Assembly: GCA_902519695.1 (NCBI GenBank)
Contig: CABYKN010000003.1
Span: 1-64,000 of the forward strand
Reading direction: 5' to 3'
From: an uncultured Pelagibacteraceae bacterium
GTDB lineage: Bacteria > Pseudomonadota > Alphaproteobacteria > Pelagibacterales > Pelagibacteraceae
Length of the DNA stretch: 64,000 nt
Part shown: one piece after another, positions 25,243 to 34,684 of the stretch
How the letters are laid out: the number at the start of each line of letters is the position of its first letter
How positions within the stretch are numbered: the first letter of the stretch is position 1
Translations under genes and position numbers: made by a program
Notes under the pieces: model-generated
What the model was told of the DNA's origin: nothing
The model's database searches: none
Seen by the model: the letters and a program-made list of their open reading frames with translations, nothing else

Positions 25243-25294
25243 CCCTAATTTGGGTATTTATGGGATATTATGGGTTTTACAACAAAGCGTCAAT
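25243..25294 (-). promoter_or_regulatory. Predicted sigma70 promoter of mraZ/dcw cluster with overlapping MraZ-type operator
   Basis: Minus strand TTGACG (25288-25293), 17-bp spacer, TAATAT (25265-25270); plus-strand TGGG at 25251, 25261 and 25271 (TGGGN-N5 x3). Confidence 0.7.
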
Positions 25295-25356
25295 AGCTAA
25301 TATTATGAAACTCTTATAGTTAAATTTATTGATTATTAAGATTTATTTTTATAAAT

Positions 25357-25712
25357 GCCAGATAAACTATAAGCCGGGTTCTGTCATTTAAACTTATCAT
25401 TTATCTAGGCTTTAAATCACTTTAAAGCTCAAGCAACTAACCCTGATGACTAGCCAAAGACTGCTTTTAGTTATTTCTAACAATGTCATCTCTACTCAGT
25501 CTTGCTCCCAGTGGGGTTTTCCATGCGCTAGTTGTTACCAACTGAGCCGGTGTGCTCTTACCACACCTTTTCACCCTTGCCTTGATAAGGCGGTTTATTT
25601 TCTGTGGCACTATCCCTAGGGTTTCCCCCGCCAGCTATTAACTGGCACTGTGTCTTTGTAGAGCCCGGACTTTCCTCTTTAATAAAATAAAGCGATAAGT
25701 CATTTATCTGGC
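25357..25712 (-). ncRNA. rnpB: RNase P RNA, bacterial type A
   Basis: Minus strand AGAGGAAAGTCCGGGCTC near the 5' end and GACAGAACCCGGCTTAT near the 3' end; terminal P1 arms GCCAGATAAA / TTTATCTGGC are perfectly complementary. Confidence 0.95.
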
Positions 25713-25762
25713 AAGTGAAAAATTATTCTTTTTTTAATAAATTTCAACTAATAATAATTCAA

Positions 25763-26494
25763 TTAAATTAAGGATTTTAAAATAGCATAGCATTCTTTAT
25801 CTGCTTCACCTGTAATTAATTCTGGCCTGTATCTTCTTTGAAAACTTTTTATAATTTTATTTTTATCAGATAAATTTTTCGTACCTTTATAACCAAACTT
25901 AAATAAAAGACTATCAAAAGTATTTTTATCTTGCAGTTTTATTCCACGAAATCTCCGACATTTTTTTTTACTTATTTTATGCCATAAACATATTTTATTT
26001 TTATAGAGTAATTTCCATGGAAATTTTTCACCCGGGTCTTTTTTCCTTAAGGGAGCTATATCTGAATGGCCAAGTATATTTTCTTTTTTAATTTTGTATT
26101 TTTTTTTTAATAACTTTGAAAGTTTGATAACTGAATTAATTTGTTTTTTATTAAAGTTTCTATAACCATTATCATGTCCTGGGTTTGAAATTTCAATACC
26201 TATAGATTTTGAATTTAGAAGATTATCTTTTTTCCAAGATGAGATACCAGCATGCCAAGCAATATATAAATCTGGGACAATCTTAACAATTTGTCCGTTG
26301 GATTTTATAAAATAATGACAACTTACTTTTGATTTAACATTAGTAAGTCTCCGCAAAGCTGCAATTTCAGATTTCATTCCTGTGTAATGAAATATTATAT
26401 ATTTCACTTTATAACTGGCTCTTTTTTTTTCATTAAAATTTGGAGAGTAATTTAAAGACATTTTATCAACATTTTTTGGCATTAATTCAAACAA
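25763..26494 (-). CDS. ampD: N-acetylmuramoyl-L-alanine amidase (AmpD/Amidase_2) with C-terminal peptidoglycan-binding-like region
   Basis: YIIFHYTGM, SCHYFIKSNGQIVKIVPD, AWHAGISSWK, SIGIEISNPGH, GHSDIAPLRKKDPG. Confidence 0.88.
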   Translation of the reverse strand: MFELMPKNVDKMSLNYSPNFNEKKRASYKVKYIIFHYTGMKSEIAALRRLTNVKSKVSCHYFIKSNGQIVKIVPDLYIAWHAGISSWKKDNLLNSKSIGIEISNPGHDNGYRNFNKKQINSVIKLSKLLKKKYKIKKENILGHSDIAPLRKKDPGEKFPWKLLYKNKICLWHKISKKKCRRFRGIKLQDKNTFDSLLFKFGYKGTKNLSDKNKIIKSFQRRYRPELITGEADKECYAILKSLI

Positions 26495-26534
26495 TTTATC
26501 TTTATATAATTATCTAATATAATATAACTAATCT

Positions 26535-27335
26535 ATGAATAAACTAATAACAGCATTAACTATTCTAATATTTTCATTTATAAACACGCATGCTATTGGA
26601 GGAGATGATGGAAAACTGAAAGTTAATGGAAATGGAAACAACGGATACATTGAGGTGAAAGATTGTTTTGAAAAAGTTAATAGAGGTATATTCTCTTTTA
26701 ATCAAGTTTTGGATAAAGTAATATTCAAACCTCTAGCCAAAGGCTACAGAATGTTTCCACAACCTATTAGATCAGGAACGAGTAATGCACTTAGTAATAT
26801 AAGCAATGTAGTCACTGTTCCAAACAATATTCTACAGGGCCAATTTAAAGATGCAGGAGTAAATACAGCAAGATTTGCCATAAACACAACGCTGGGGATT
26901 GGTGGAATTTTTGATGTTGCATCTTATTATGGATTAAAAAAAAGAGACAGAGAAGATTATGGGCAAACTTTAGGTGTTTGGGGTGCGGGCCCAGGTTGTT
27001 ATTTTGTACTACCTATACTAGGTCCAACTACAGTTAGGGATTCTATTGGATCGCTAGCTAATATGTATGGTGGAGACGCATGGTATAATGTAACAGTTGC
27101 AAATGATACTCAATATTTTTCAGAAGCTGATTATTATGCATCGAGAGTATTAAGTGGAATTGACTTTAGAGCAAAAAATTTAGAATCTTTTGATAGTCTT
27201 GAAAATAATTCTGTTGATCTTTATGCATCTGTCAGAAGTCTTTATTTGCAAGATAGATACCGAAAAATAAGAAATATTGATAAAACAACTGAAACACTTA
27301 GTGACGACGACTGGGAAGAATTAGATAGTCAATAA
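26535..27335 (+). CDS. mlaA: MlaA/VacJ family protein
   Basis: VNRGIFSFNQVLDKVIFKPLAKGYR, NLSNVVTVPNNILQG-like, FAINTTLGIGGIFDVAS, EDYGQTLGVWGAGPGCYFVLPILGPTTVRD. Confidence 0.92.
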   Translation: MNKLITALTILIFSFINTHAIGGDDGKLKVNGNGNNGYIEVKDCFEKVNRGIFSFNQVLDKVIFKPLAKGYRMFPQPIRSGTSNALSNISNVVTVPNNILQGQFKDAGVNTARFAINTTLGIGGIFDVASYYGLKKRDREDYGQTLGVWGAGPGCYFVLPILGPTTVRDSIGSLANMYGGDAWYNVTVANDTQYFSEADYYASRVLSGIDFRAKNLESFDSLENNSVDLYASVRSLYLQDRYRKIRNIDKTTETLSDDDWEELDSQ

Positions 27336-27346
27336 CTAATCTTTAA

Positions 27347-27937
27347 ATGAAATTAATTAAACATTTAATTATTTTTTTATTTTTATTAAATTTAAATAAT
27401 ATTTTATATGCAAAAGATCCAAGTGCATTAATAAATGAAATAGTTGATAACGCTGCATCAATATTATCTAGCGAAGATCCTGTGGAGTCAAAAATTATAA
27501 AATTAAATGCTATTGCGGAAAGAAGTGTCGATATAAATGGAATAGGCATGTACACCCTTGGAAAATACAGAAAATCTATCGATGATGAGCAAAAATCTAA
27601 GTATCAAAAACTATTTAGAAGTTATTTTTTAAAAAGTTTTTCCAGCAGACTAGTCGATTATACAAACCCAAAAATTAATGTTGTGTCTCAAAAAAAGATT
27701 AATGATAAATATACAATAGTTAATAGCATTTTAGAGGCTACATCAAAAAGACCACAAGTAAAAATAGATTGGAGAATTTATACAAAAAATCCCGATAGAC
27801 CCTTAATACGAGATCTAATAGTAGAAGGATTAAGTTTAGCCAGAACACAAAAAGAGGAATTTAACTCAATTATACAAAATAATGATGGTAATATTAATGC
27901 ATTATTTAAAACACTTGAAGAATTTTTAATTAAATAG
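27347..27937 (+). CDS. mlaC: MlaC-family phospholipid-binding protein (Ttg2D/toluene tolerance)
   Basis: 196 aa with signal peptide; GKYRKSIDDEQKSKYQKLFRSYFLKSFSSRLVDY, VKIDWRIYT, LIRDLIVEGLSLARTQKEEF; follows mlaA. Confidence 0.85.
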   Translation: MKLIKHLIIFLFLLNLNNILYAKDPSALINEIVDNAASILSSEDPVESKIIKLNAIAERSVDINGIGMYTLGKYRKSIDDEQKSKYQKLFRSYFLKSFSSRLVDYTNPKINVVSQKKINDKYTIVNSILEATSKRPQVKIDWRIYTKNPDRPLIRDLIVEGLSLARTQKEEFNSIIQNNDGNINALFKTLEEFLIK

Positions 27938-27938
27938 T

Positions 27939-28499
27939 TTAATAAAATCCAATTTCACTTAAGCAAATATTTGATTTAAAGTTATCGAAACCTGCAACTA
28001 AACCTACTGATTTTATATTTTGTCCAAATATACTTTGTGGTTGATAGAAATTAGATTTTTTAAATTCTTTTAAAGGTGCTCTAATTTCTGTCCAGTTTTT
28101 TTTTGTAGAAAAAGTGTAACTATAATACTGCCAAGGGGCTAAGGTCAAACCAGTTCTTAAATGAATATTGTAATTTTTTTCATTACCATAAACTTTTACG
28201 TATATTCCATTATAATCTTTGCTATTAATTTCAGGTTTTAATTTTGCTCTGATTTGGATAAAACCTCCATTATTTTTTGTAGATACATTTCCCATCATTC
28301 TATAACATTTAACTCCTTTAATTTTATCGACGATAAATTTTCCTGTTGAGACACCTCCCATTACTTGATCTGTAATGAAATTCCATTTTTGAGATTGATT
28401 AGTTAATTTTGGGTATTTTAATTGATCTAAAATCATTACTTTTGAAAAGCTATTGTCTTGATATATTAAAAATAAAACTAAAAATATTATTTTTTTCAA
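27939..28499 (-). CDS. CIA30 (NDUFAF1)-family secreted protein
   Basis: WNFITDQVMGGVSTGKF, GNVSTKNNGGFIQIRAKL, YNGIYVKVYGNEKNYNIHLRT; N-terminal signal peptide. Confidence 0.78.
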   Translation of the reverse strand: MKKIIFLVLFLIYQDNSFSKVMILDQLKYPKLTNQSQKWNFITDQVMGGVSTGKFIVDKIKGVKCYRMMGNVSTKNNGGFIQIRAKLKPEINSKDYNGIYVKVYGNEKNYNIHLRTGLTLAPWQYYSYTFSTKKNWTEIRAPLKEFKKSNFYQPQSIFGQNIKSVGLVAGFDNFKSNICLSEIGFY

Positions 28500-28503
28500 A
28501 AGA

Positions 28504-28959
28504 TTATTTTTTTTTTGCGAGCTGTTGAAGAAGATAAATTTCTTTTTCTGTTAGAGTGTTTTTTTCTTCTTTAATTTGGTCTTCCAAACTAAATAGAGTT
28601 ATTAATGAAAAAAAAGAAACTAAACCAGTTAATATTACAAAGTAAATTGAACTTAAATTAACAACTATCAGTATAATAAATACACTTGTCCATCCAATAA
28701 AGATTCCTCTTAAAATCGCACGATGACTCTTTAAATCGGGTATTTTTATAAACTGAATAAATAAAAGTATTAAAAGAAGCATTATTCCTGAAATAGATGC
28801 TCTTAATAAAACTAATGTGTCTAGTCCACCTCCATACAATTCTCGATGAATTAAATAAGCAACCACTCCTTTATAAGCGAAATAGAATAGAATTACAGAA
28901 GAGACAAATATAGAAACATAGTAAGATATCTTGGGTTTAAATTTTATTTTAAACTTCAT
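28504..28959 (-). CDS. Uncharacterised integral membrane protein
   Basis: 151 aa, about four predicted TM segments, no family recognised. Confidence 0.65.
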   Translation of the reverse strand: MKFKIKFKPKISYYVSIFVSSVILFYFAYKGVVAYLIHRELYGGGLDTLVLLRASISGIMLLLILLFIQFIKIPDLKSHRAILRGIFIGWTSVFIILIVVNLSSIYFVILTGLVSFFSLITLFSLEDQIKEEKNTLTEKEIYLLQQLAKKK

Positions 28960-29033
28960 TTTAATTATAATAATACTACAATTTTCAAGTAAATTTAAAA
29001 AATTATAATTTTAATCTTTGATTTTGAAGGTTT

Positions 29034-29110
29034 TGGTGGGCCCGCCAGGACTCGAACCTGGGACCAATACATTATGAGTGTACTGCTCTAACCAACTGAG
29101 CTACAGGCCC
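29034..29110 (-). tRNA. tRNA with CAU anticodon, elongator type, probably tRNA-Ile2 (lysidine) rather than Met
   Basis: GGGCCTG TA GCTC AGTTGGTTA GAGC A GTACA CTCATAA TGTAT TGGTC CCAGG TTCGAGT CCTGG CGGGCCC A CCA; C4-G69 and C5-G68 present. Confidence 0.9.
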
Positions 29111-29169
29111 TAAATTGAATTCTTAAATATACCATTTTTTTTATGTTAGCAATTAAAGATAATTAAAAA

Positions 29170-29244
29170 TGGTGGGCCGTGTTGGTTACGCTCCAACTAC
29201 CCCTGCAATGTCAATGCAGTACTCTACTATTGAGCTAACGGCCC
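29170..29244 (-). tRNA. tRNA-Val (GAC) or tRNA-Val-like element with atypical T-loop and D-loop
   Basis: GGGCCGT TA GCTC AATAGTA GAGT A CTGCA TTGACAT TGCAG GGGTA GTTGG AGCGTAA CCAAC ACGGCCC A CCA; all four stems pair and CCA is encoded. Confidence 0.82.
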
Positions 29245-31067
29245 TAACTTTCTAAGAAACTTTTTAGTTGCTTTGATCTACTTGGATGTTTTAATTTTCT
29301 TAGAGCTTTAGCTTCTATTTGTCTAATTCTCTCTCTAGTAACTGAGAACTGTAATCCAACCTCTTCTAGCGTATGGTCTGTATTCATTCCAACACCGAAC
29401 CTCATTCTTAGCACTCTTTCTTCTCTTGGCGTTAAAGTTGATAAAATTTTAGTAGTAGCCTCACTTAAGTTTGATTTAATTGCTTGTTCAAGTGGAGCTA
29501 ATGCTTTTGTATCTTCTATAAAATCTCCGAGGCTGCTATCTTCTTCATCTCCTACAGGTTTTTCTAGCGAAACTGGTTCTTTAGAAATTTTTAAAACTTT
29601 TCTAACTTTCTCTAATGGCATCCTTAATTTTTTCGCAAGTTCTTCTGGTGTAGCCTCCCTTCCAAATTCACTCAAAATCAATCTTTGAGTTCTTACAATT
29701 TTGTTTATAGTTTCTATCATGTGAACAGGTATCCTAATGGTTCTTGCTTGGTCTGCTATTGATCTTGTTATAGCTTGTCTTATCCACCAAGTTGCATAAG
29801 TAGAAAATTTATATCCTCTTCGATATTCAAATTTATCAACAGCTTTCATCAGACCTATATTTCCCTCTTGTATTAGATCTAAAAATTGAAGACCTCTATT
29901 TGTATATTTTTTTGCAATAGAAATTACTAATCTTAGATTAGCTTCAACCATTTCTTTTTTTGCAATTCTTGACTCTTTTTCTCCTTTTTGTACTCTACTT
30001 ACAAGTTTTTTATACTCCGTAACAGATATACCAAGCTTGTTACTTGTTTCAACTAATCTATCTCTAATGTTTTTAAATTCAGATTTATTTTTTTGAAAAA
30101 ACTTTTTCCAGACATCATTTGTGTCTAAAAACTCCTTAAGATTTGGGTTTATTTCATTTCCAACATAAAATTTTATAAACTCATCTCTAGAGATTTTTGA
30201 TTCTATGGCCAATCTAAGCAAATTACCCTCAAGTGAAATTATTTTTTTGTTTTCCGCATAATGTTTTTGAACAAGTTCCTCTAAAACGGATGGCGAAAGT
30301 TGGAGGGATTTAATATGATCTAGTATATCGTTAACTATTTTTTTATAATTTTTTTCTTTGGAAGATGAAAACTTAATGGACTTTAACACACAATCTAGTT
30401 TTTCTTTTTGATATTTTATTAATTTATTATATTCTTTTGTAAGTGTTTTTACTGTATGTAAGACTTTTGGTTTTATTTCCGTTTCCATGGCGGCAAGAGT
30501 TGGATTAAATTCATCATCTTCTGTATTGCTATTCTCTTCTGTAGATTGTTCTTCATCTTGCTTTTTTTGTTTTGATCCATTTGATTCATCATCATCCATG
30601 TAATTTGTATCAATATCAATGATTTCTCTGACAAGTATCTCATCATTTTGTAATTTTTGATCCCACTCAAAAAATTGATGGGCGGTTATTGGGCTTTGTG
30701 ACAATGCGTTTAACATAACATCTTTTCCTGCTTCTATTCTTTTTGCTATTGCTATTTCTCCCTCCCTAGAAAGAAGTTCTACTCCACCCATCTCTCTCAA
30801 ATACATTCTTATGGGATCATCACTTTTTTCTAAAGTCTTGCCTTCCTCTTTTGATGAAGAATCTTTTTTCCTTAAAACTTTATAATCTGATTTTTTTTCA
30901 ACAAGAACTATACTTTCATCCAACATATGGATAAAAGCTTGAGATAAATTTTCACTTGATAAATTTCTTTTTCCAAGAGATTTGTTTAATTCTTCATGAG
31001 TTATGAAGCCTCGGTGAATACCTCTGCCCATTAATCTTGCAAATGATTTTGTAATTATTCTTTCCAC
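29244..31067 (-). CDS. rpoD: RNA polymerase primary sigma factor RpoD
   Basis: [115 protein letters not shown]. Confidence 0.97.
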   Translation of the reverse strand: MERIITKSFARLMGRGIHRGFITHEELNKSLGKRNLSSENLSQAFIHMLDESIVLVEKKSDYKVLRKKDSSSKEEGKTLEKSDDPIRMYLREMGGVELLSREGEIAIAKRIEAGKDVMLNALSQSPITAHQFFEWDQKLQNDEILVREIIDIDTNYMDDDESNGSKQKKQDEEQSTEENSNTEDDEFNPTLAAMETEIKPKVLHTVKTLTKEYNKLIKYQKEKLDCVLKSIKFSSSKEKNYKKIVNDILDHIKSLQLSPSVLEELVQKHYAENKKIISLEGNLLRLAIESKISRDEFIKFYVGNEINPNLKEFLDTNDVWKKFFQKNKSEFKNIRDRLVETSNKLGISVTEYKKLVSRVQKGEKESRIAKKEMVEANLRLVISIAKKYTNRGLQFLDLIQEGNIGLMKAVDKFEYRRGYKFSTYATWWIRQAITRSIADQARTIRIPVHMIETINKIVRTQRLILSEFGREATPEELAKKLRMPLEKVRKVLKISKEPVSLEKPVGDEEDSSLGDFIEDTKALAPLEQAIKSNLSEATTKILSTLTPREERVLRMRFGVGMNTDHTLEEVGLQFSVTRERIRQIEAKALRKLKHPSRSKQLKSFLES

Positions 31068-31132
31068 AATCTAAAGTTTGAAGGATCTATATAATATCTT
31101 TATTAAAAAAATCTATGCGAATTTTTTTAAAT

Positions 31133-32908
31133 TTAGTTGATTTTTTGCAGTTTTTTTAACTCTTTTATCTCATTAAAAGTTTTTTCACTCATATCCTGAG
31201 AAAACTTCGATTCTAAATCTGATATTCTTTGCTCTAATTCGTAATTTTTTAGATCTTGAATAATTTCACTAAAAATTTCTATAATTTTGTCATCATCGTT
31301 TAAATATTTTGAGATTATGTGTTTTACAGATGCATAATTCATAACTCTTTTAATAAGATTTTCATCTACATTTAATTTTTCAACATCTAAGTTTAATAAA
31401 TTTTCTGATTGATTTAAAATTTCTTCAAATAATTGTTTATTTTCGTCACTATATAATTTTACATTATCTATCAAATGAAAATTTTTATGAATTAATTTTG
31501 ATTTAGTAATTAATATATACAAGAATGAAAACTCTTTAATTTCAAAAGATTTTAGTGATTTTGTTTCATTATAATAACTTTTAGTTTTAGCTAAAGATTT
31601 TGGAAATATTTTATAATTTTTCTTAAATTTTAAATTAATATTTGGTGTTAAATCTGAAAGTTTTTCGAGGAAATATTCTAGTGTGTATTTTTTTACAAAT
31701 GTGTCTTTAATGTTGGAAGCAATTTCTCTTAGTTTTTTTTCAAAAATAGCTTTTGAACTTGGACTTTCATTTGTTTGACTCATGTAATGTTCGAATATAA
31801 ATTTATGTATGGGAATAGATCTCTGTGCAGAAATTTCTAAAAACCTATCTTTACCAAATTTATTTACATAATTATCTGGATCCAAATTATTTTCTAAAAG
31901 AAGAAATGAAATTTTTTTATCTGGTTTTAATTCATATATAATATTCTCTGCTGCTCTTAATGCAGCCTTATAACCACTTTGATCACCATCAAAACATATT
32001 ATAATATGATTATAGAACTGGTTCAAAATTTGAGTCTGCTTACTTGTTAAAGCTGTTCCTAAATTTGCAACAGTATTTTCTATTCCATTTTTAGATAAAC
32101 CAATAACATCCATATATCCTTCGACCAAATAAACTTCTTCTAATTTATTTGATAACTTTCTTGCCTTATCTAGATTATATAAATTTGAACCCTTCTTAAA
32201 AAAAGGTGTTTCAGGTGAATTAATATATTTAGCTAAATTTTTATTATCTTCTATAATCCTACCTCCAAAAGCTATTATATTCCCAGAAATATTGTTTATA
32301 GGAAAGATAATTCTATTTCTAAATCTTGATATAAATTTCTTTTTTTTCTCATCAAAATAAAAGAGGCCAGTTTGTTTAATTACATCCTCGTCAAAATTCT
32401 TTTTTAATTTTTCGAAGTAATCTAAATCTTCAGTTACAAAACCGAGATTGAAATTTTTGACTTCAACACCAGATAGTCCTCTTTTTTTTAAATAATTTTT
32501 TGCTTTAAATGACTTTTCATTTTTAAATAATTCGTTTTTATAAAATTCAGAAAATTCTTTGTATATAGCTTTGTATAATTTCCATTGATTTTCTCTTTCC
32601 TCATCTTGCTTTGAAAATGTATAAGGTTGCATTCCTGCAATATTGGAAAGCATTTTAACAGCTTCACCAAATCTAAGATTTTGAGTTTTCATTACAAAAT
32701 CAAAAATATTTCCGTGCTCGCTAGTGCTAAAACAATGATAAAATTCTTTTTCATCATTAACCGTAAATGATGGGGTTTTTTCTGTTTTAAACGGAGATAA
32801 ACCAACATACTCCTTGCCTCTTTTTTTAAGCTTCACAGTTTTAGAGACAACTGTTGAAACTTTCAGCCTTGTTTTAATTTCATCTAAATATTCTTTTGGA
32901 TATTTCAT
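31133..32908 (-). CDS. dnaG: DNA primase
   Basis: GLSPFKTEKTPSFTVNDEKEFYHCF (zinc-binding domain), FGGRII, YLVEGYMDVIGL, IICFDGDQSGYKAALRA. Confidence 0.95.
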   Translation of the reverse strand: MKYPKEYLDEIKTRLKVSTVVSKTVKLKKRGKEYVGLSPFKTEKTPSFTVNDEKEFYHCFSTSEHGNIFDFVMKTQNLRFGEAVKMLSNIAGMQPYTFSKQDEERENQWKLYKAIYKEFSEFYKNELFKNEKSFKAKNYLKKRGLSGVEVKNFNLGFVTEDLDYFEKLKKNFDEDVIKQTGLFYFDEKKKKFISRFRNRIIFPINNISGNIIAFGGRIIEDNKNLAKYINSPETPFFKKGSNLYNLDKARKLSNKLEEVYLVEGYMDVIGLSKNGIENTVANLGTALTSKQTQILNQFYNHIIICFDGDQSGYKAALRAAENIIYELKPDKKISFLLLENNLDPDNYVNKFGKDRFLEISAQRSIPIHKFIFEHYMSQTNESPSSKAIFEKKLREIASNIKDTFVKKYTLEYFLEKLSDLTPNINLKFKKNYKIFPKSLAKTKSYYNETKSLKSFEIKEFSFLYILITKSKLIHKNFHLIDNVKLYSDENKQLFEEILNQSENLLNLDVEKLNVDENLIKRVMNYASVKHIISKYLNDDDKIIEIFSEIIQDLKNYELEQRISDLESKFSQDMSEKTFNEIKELKKLQKIN

Positions 32909-33369
32909 TAACTATTAAGCAAATTTTTTATTATCTGACCTGCTTTAGAGAAATCAACTGTATCAGCATGATTTTTTTTCAATTCTCCCATGACTTTGCC
33001 CATATCCTTTATCGAAGAGGCTCCAGAAATTTTTATAATTTCTTCACAAATCTTTTTTGTATCTGTCTCAGATAATTGTTTAGGTAAATATTCGGATAAA
33101 ACATCAAGCTCTCCTTGCTCAATTTCTAATAAATCTGATCTGTTATTTTTTTTATATATTTCAATTGATTCGGATCTTTGTTTGATCATTTTTTTTAAGA
33201 GCTTTTTAATATCCTCATCATCTGTCTCTTTTTTATTTGGACCAGACCTATTGTTAATATCTAAGTCCTTAACTCCAGATAAAATTAACCTATAAGTTGA
33301 TATCTTATTTTTATCTTTCGATTTTAAAGCATTTTTGTAATTGTTTTCTATTTTATCTCTTAGAGACAT
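32908..33369 (-). CDS. GatB/YqeY domain-containing protein
   Basis: MSLRDKIENNYKNALKSKDKNKISTYRLILSGVKD, SIEIYKKNNRSDLLEIEQGELDVLSEYLPKQLS, KDMGKVMGELKK; ORF track extends to 33402, internal ATG at 33369 preferred. Confidence 0.88.
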   Translation of the reverse strand: MSLRDKIENNYKNALKSKDKNKISTYRLILSGVKDLDINNRSGPNKKETDDEDIKKLLKKMIKQRSESIEIYKKNNRSDLLEIEQGELDVLSEYLPKQLSETDTKKICEEIIKISGASSIKDMGKVMGELKKNHADTVDFSKAGQIIKNLLNS

Positions 33370-33490
33370 ACTAGAATGTACTTCATAGACAAAATTGTTC
33401 AAAAGAAAAATTGTATTTTTAAAAAATTATTATAGATCTGTTGCGGATAAATACGTTTTATTGTATTAACCTTTAACTCATGAGTTGTAA

Positions 33491-34684
33491 TTGACTTTAA
33501 AACGAAAAAACAAAACTTCACATCTCACAAATTATAACACAGCTATTTTAGTTCTTGAAAATAAATCAGTCTTTAAAGGAGTCGGTCTGGGACATATAGG
33601 AGAGGTAACCGGAGAGGTGTGTTTTAATACATCATTAACTGGTTACCAAGAAATTATATCTGATCCATCATATGCCGGACAGATAATAAATTTTACATTT
33701 CCACACATTGGAAACGTTGGGGCTAATAAAGAGGACATAGAGTCTGATAAAATATGGACAAGAGGAGTTATTTTTAATTCAGAGATAACAAGTCCTTCTA
33801 ATTATAGATCTCTGCAAAATTTAAATAAATGGCTTAAAAAAAATAAAATAGTAGGCATAACTGGTCTAGACACTAGAAGTTTAACAAATTTTATTAGAGA
33901 TAAAGGAGCTCCAAAAGGAACAATATCAAACAATAAATATGGTAAATTTAATATTAATAAACTAATAAATAAATCAATAAAATGGCCTGGTTTAAATGGT
34001 ATGGACCTTGCTCAAGAGGTCACAACTAATAAAACTTATATTTGGAAAGGATATAAAACTTGGAAAAAAAATAAGGGATATGAAAAAAATAAAAAGAAAA
34101 AATTTAGGGTTGTGGCGATAGATTATGGAATTAAAAAAAACATACTTAGGTATTTTTCTGATTTTGATTGTGAAGTTAAAGTCGTTTCCTGCAAAGAAAA
34201 TGCAAATAATATACTTAATCTAAAACCTCATGGAATTTTTTTGTCAAACGGTCCTGGAGATCCTGCTGCAACAGGAAAGTATGCAATTAAAGTTATAAAA
34301 AATTTAATAAAAAAAAAAATTCCATTATTTGGGATATGTTTGGGTCATCAAATATTAGCTTTAGCTTTAGATGCAAAAACCAAAAAGATGAAGTTAGGAC
34401 ATAGAGGTGCAAATCATCCAGTCAAAAATTTAATTACCAAGAAAGTCGAAATCACCAGTCAAAATCACGGATTTGAGGTTGTTAAGCAAAGCTTAAAAAA
34501 AAACACAGAAATAACGCATCTGTCATTATTTGATAATTCTATAGAAGGAATAAGATTAAAAAATCAACCGGTTTTCTCAGTCCAATATCATCCTGAAGCT
34601 AATCCTGGACCACAAGATAGTAAATATTTATTTAGTAATTTTATTAAAGACATAAAAAAATATGCCAAAAAGAAAAGACATTAA
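33491..34684 (+). CDS. carA: Carbamoyl-phosphate synthase small subunit
   Basis: TTG start; [67 protein letters not shown]. Confidence 0.94.
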   Translation: MTLKRKNKTSHLTNYNTAILVLENKSVFKGVGLGHIGEVTGEVCFNTSLTGYQEIISDPSYAGQIINFTFPHIGNVGANKEDIESDKIWTRGVIFNSEITSPSNYRSLQNLNKWLKKNKIVGITGLDTRSLTNFIRDKGAPKGTISNNKYGKFNINKLINKSIKWPGLNGMDLAQEVTTNKTYIWKGYKTWKKNKGYEKNKKKKFRVVAIDYGIKKNILRYFSDFDCEVKVVSCKENANNILNLKPHGIFLSNGPGDPAATGKYAIKVIKNLIKKKIPLFGICLGHQILALALDAKTKKMKLGHRGANHPVKNLITKKVEITSQNHGFEVVKQSLKKNTEITHLSLFDNSIEGIRLKNQPVFSVQYHPEANPGPQDSKYLFSNFIKDIKKYAKKKRH

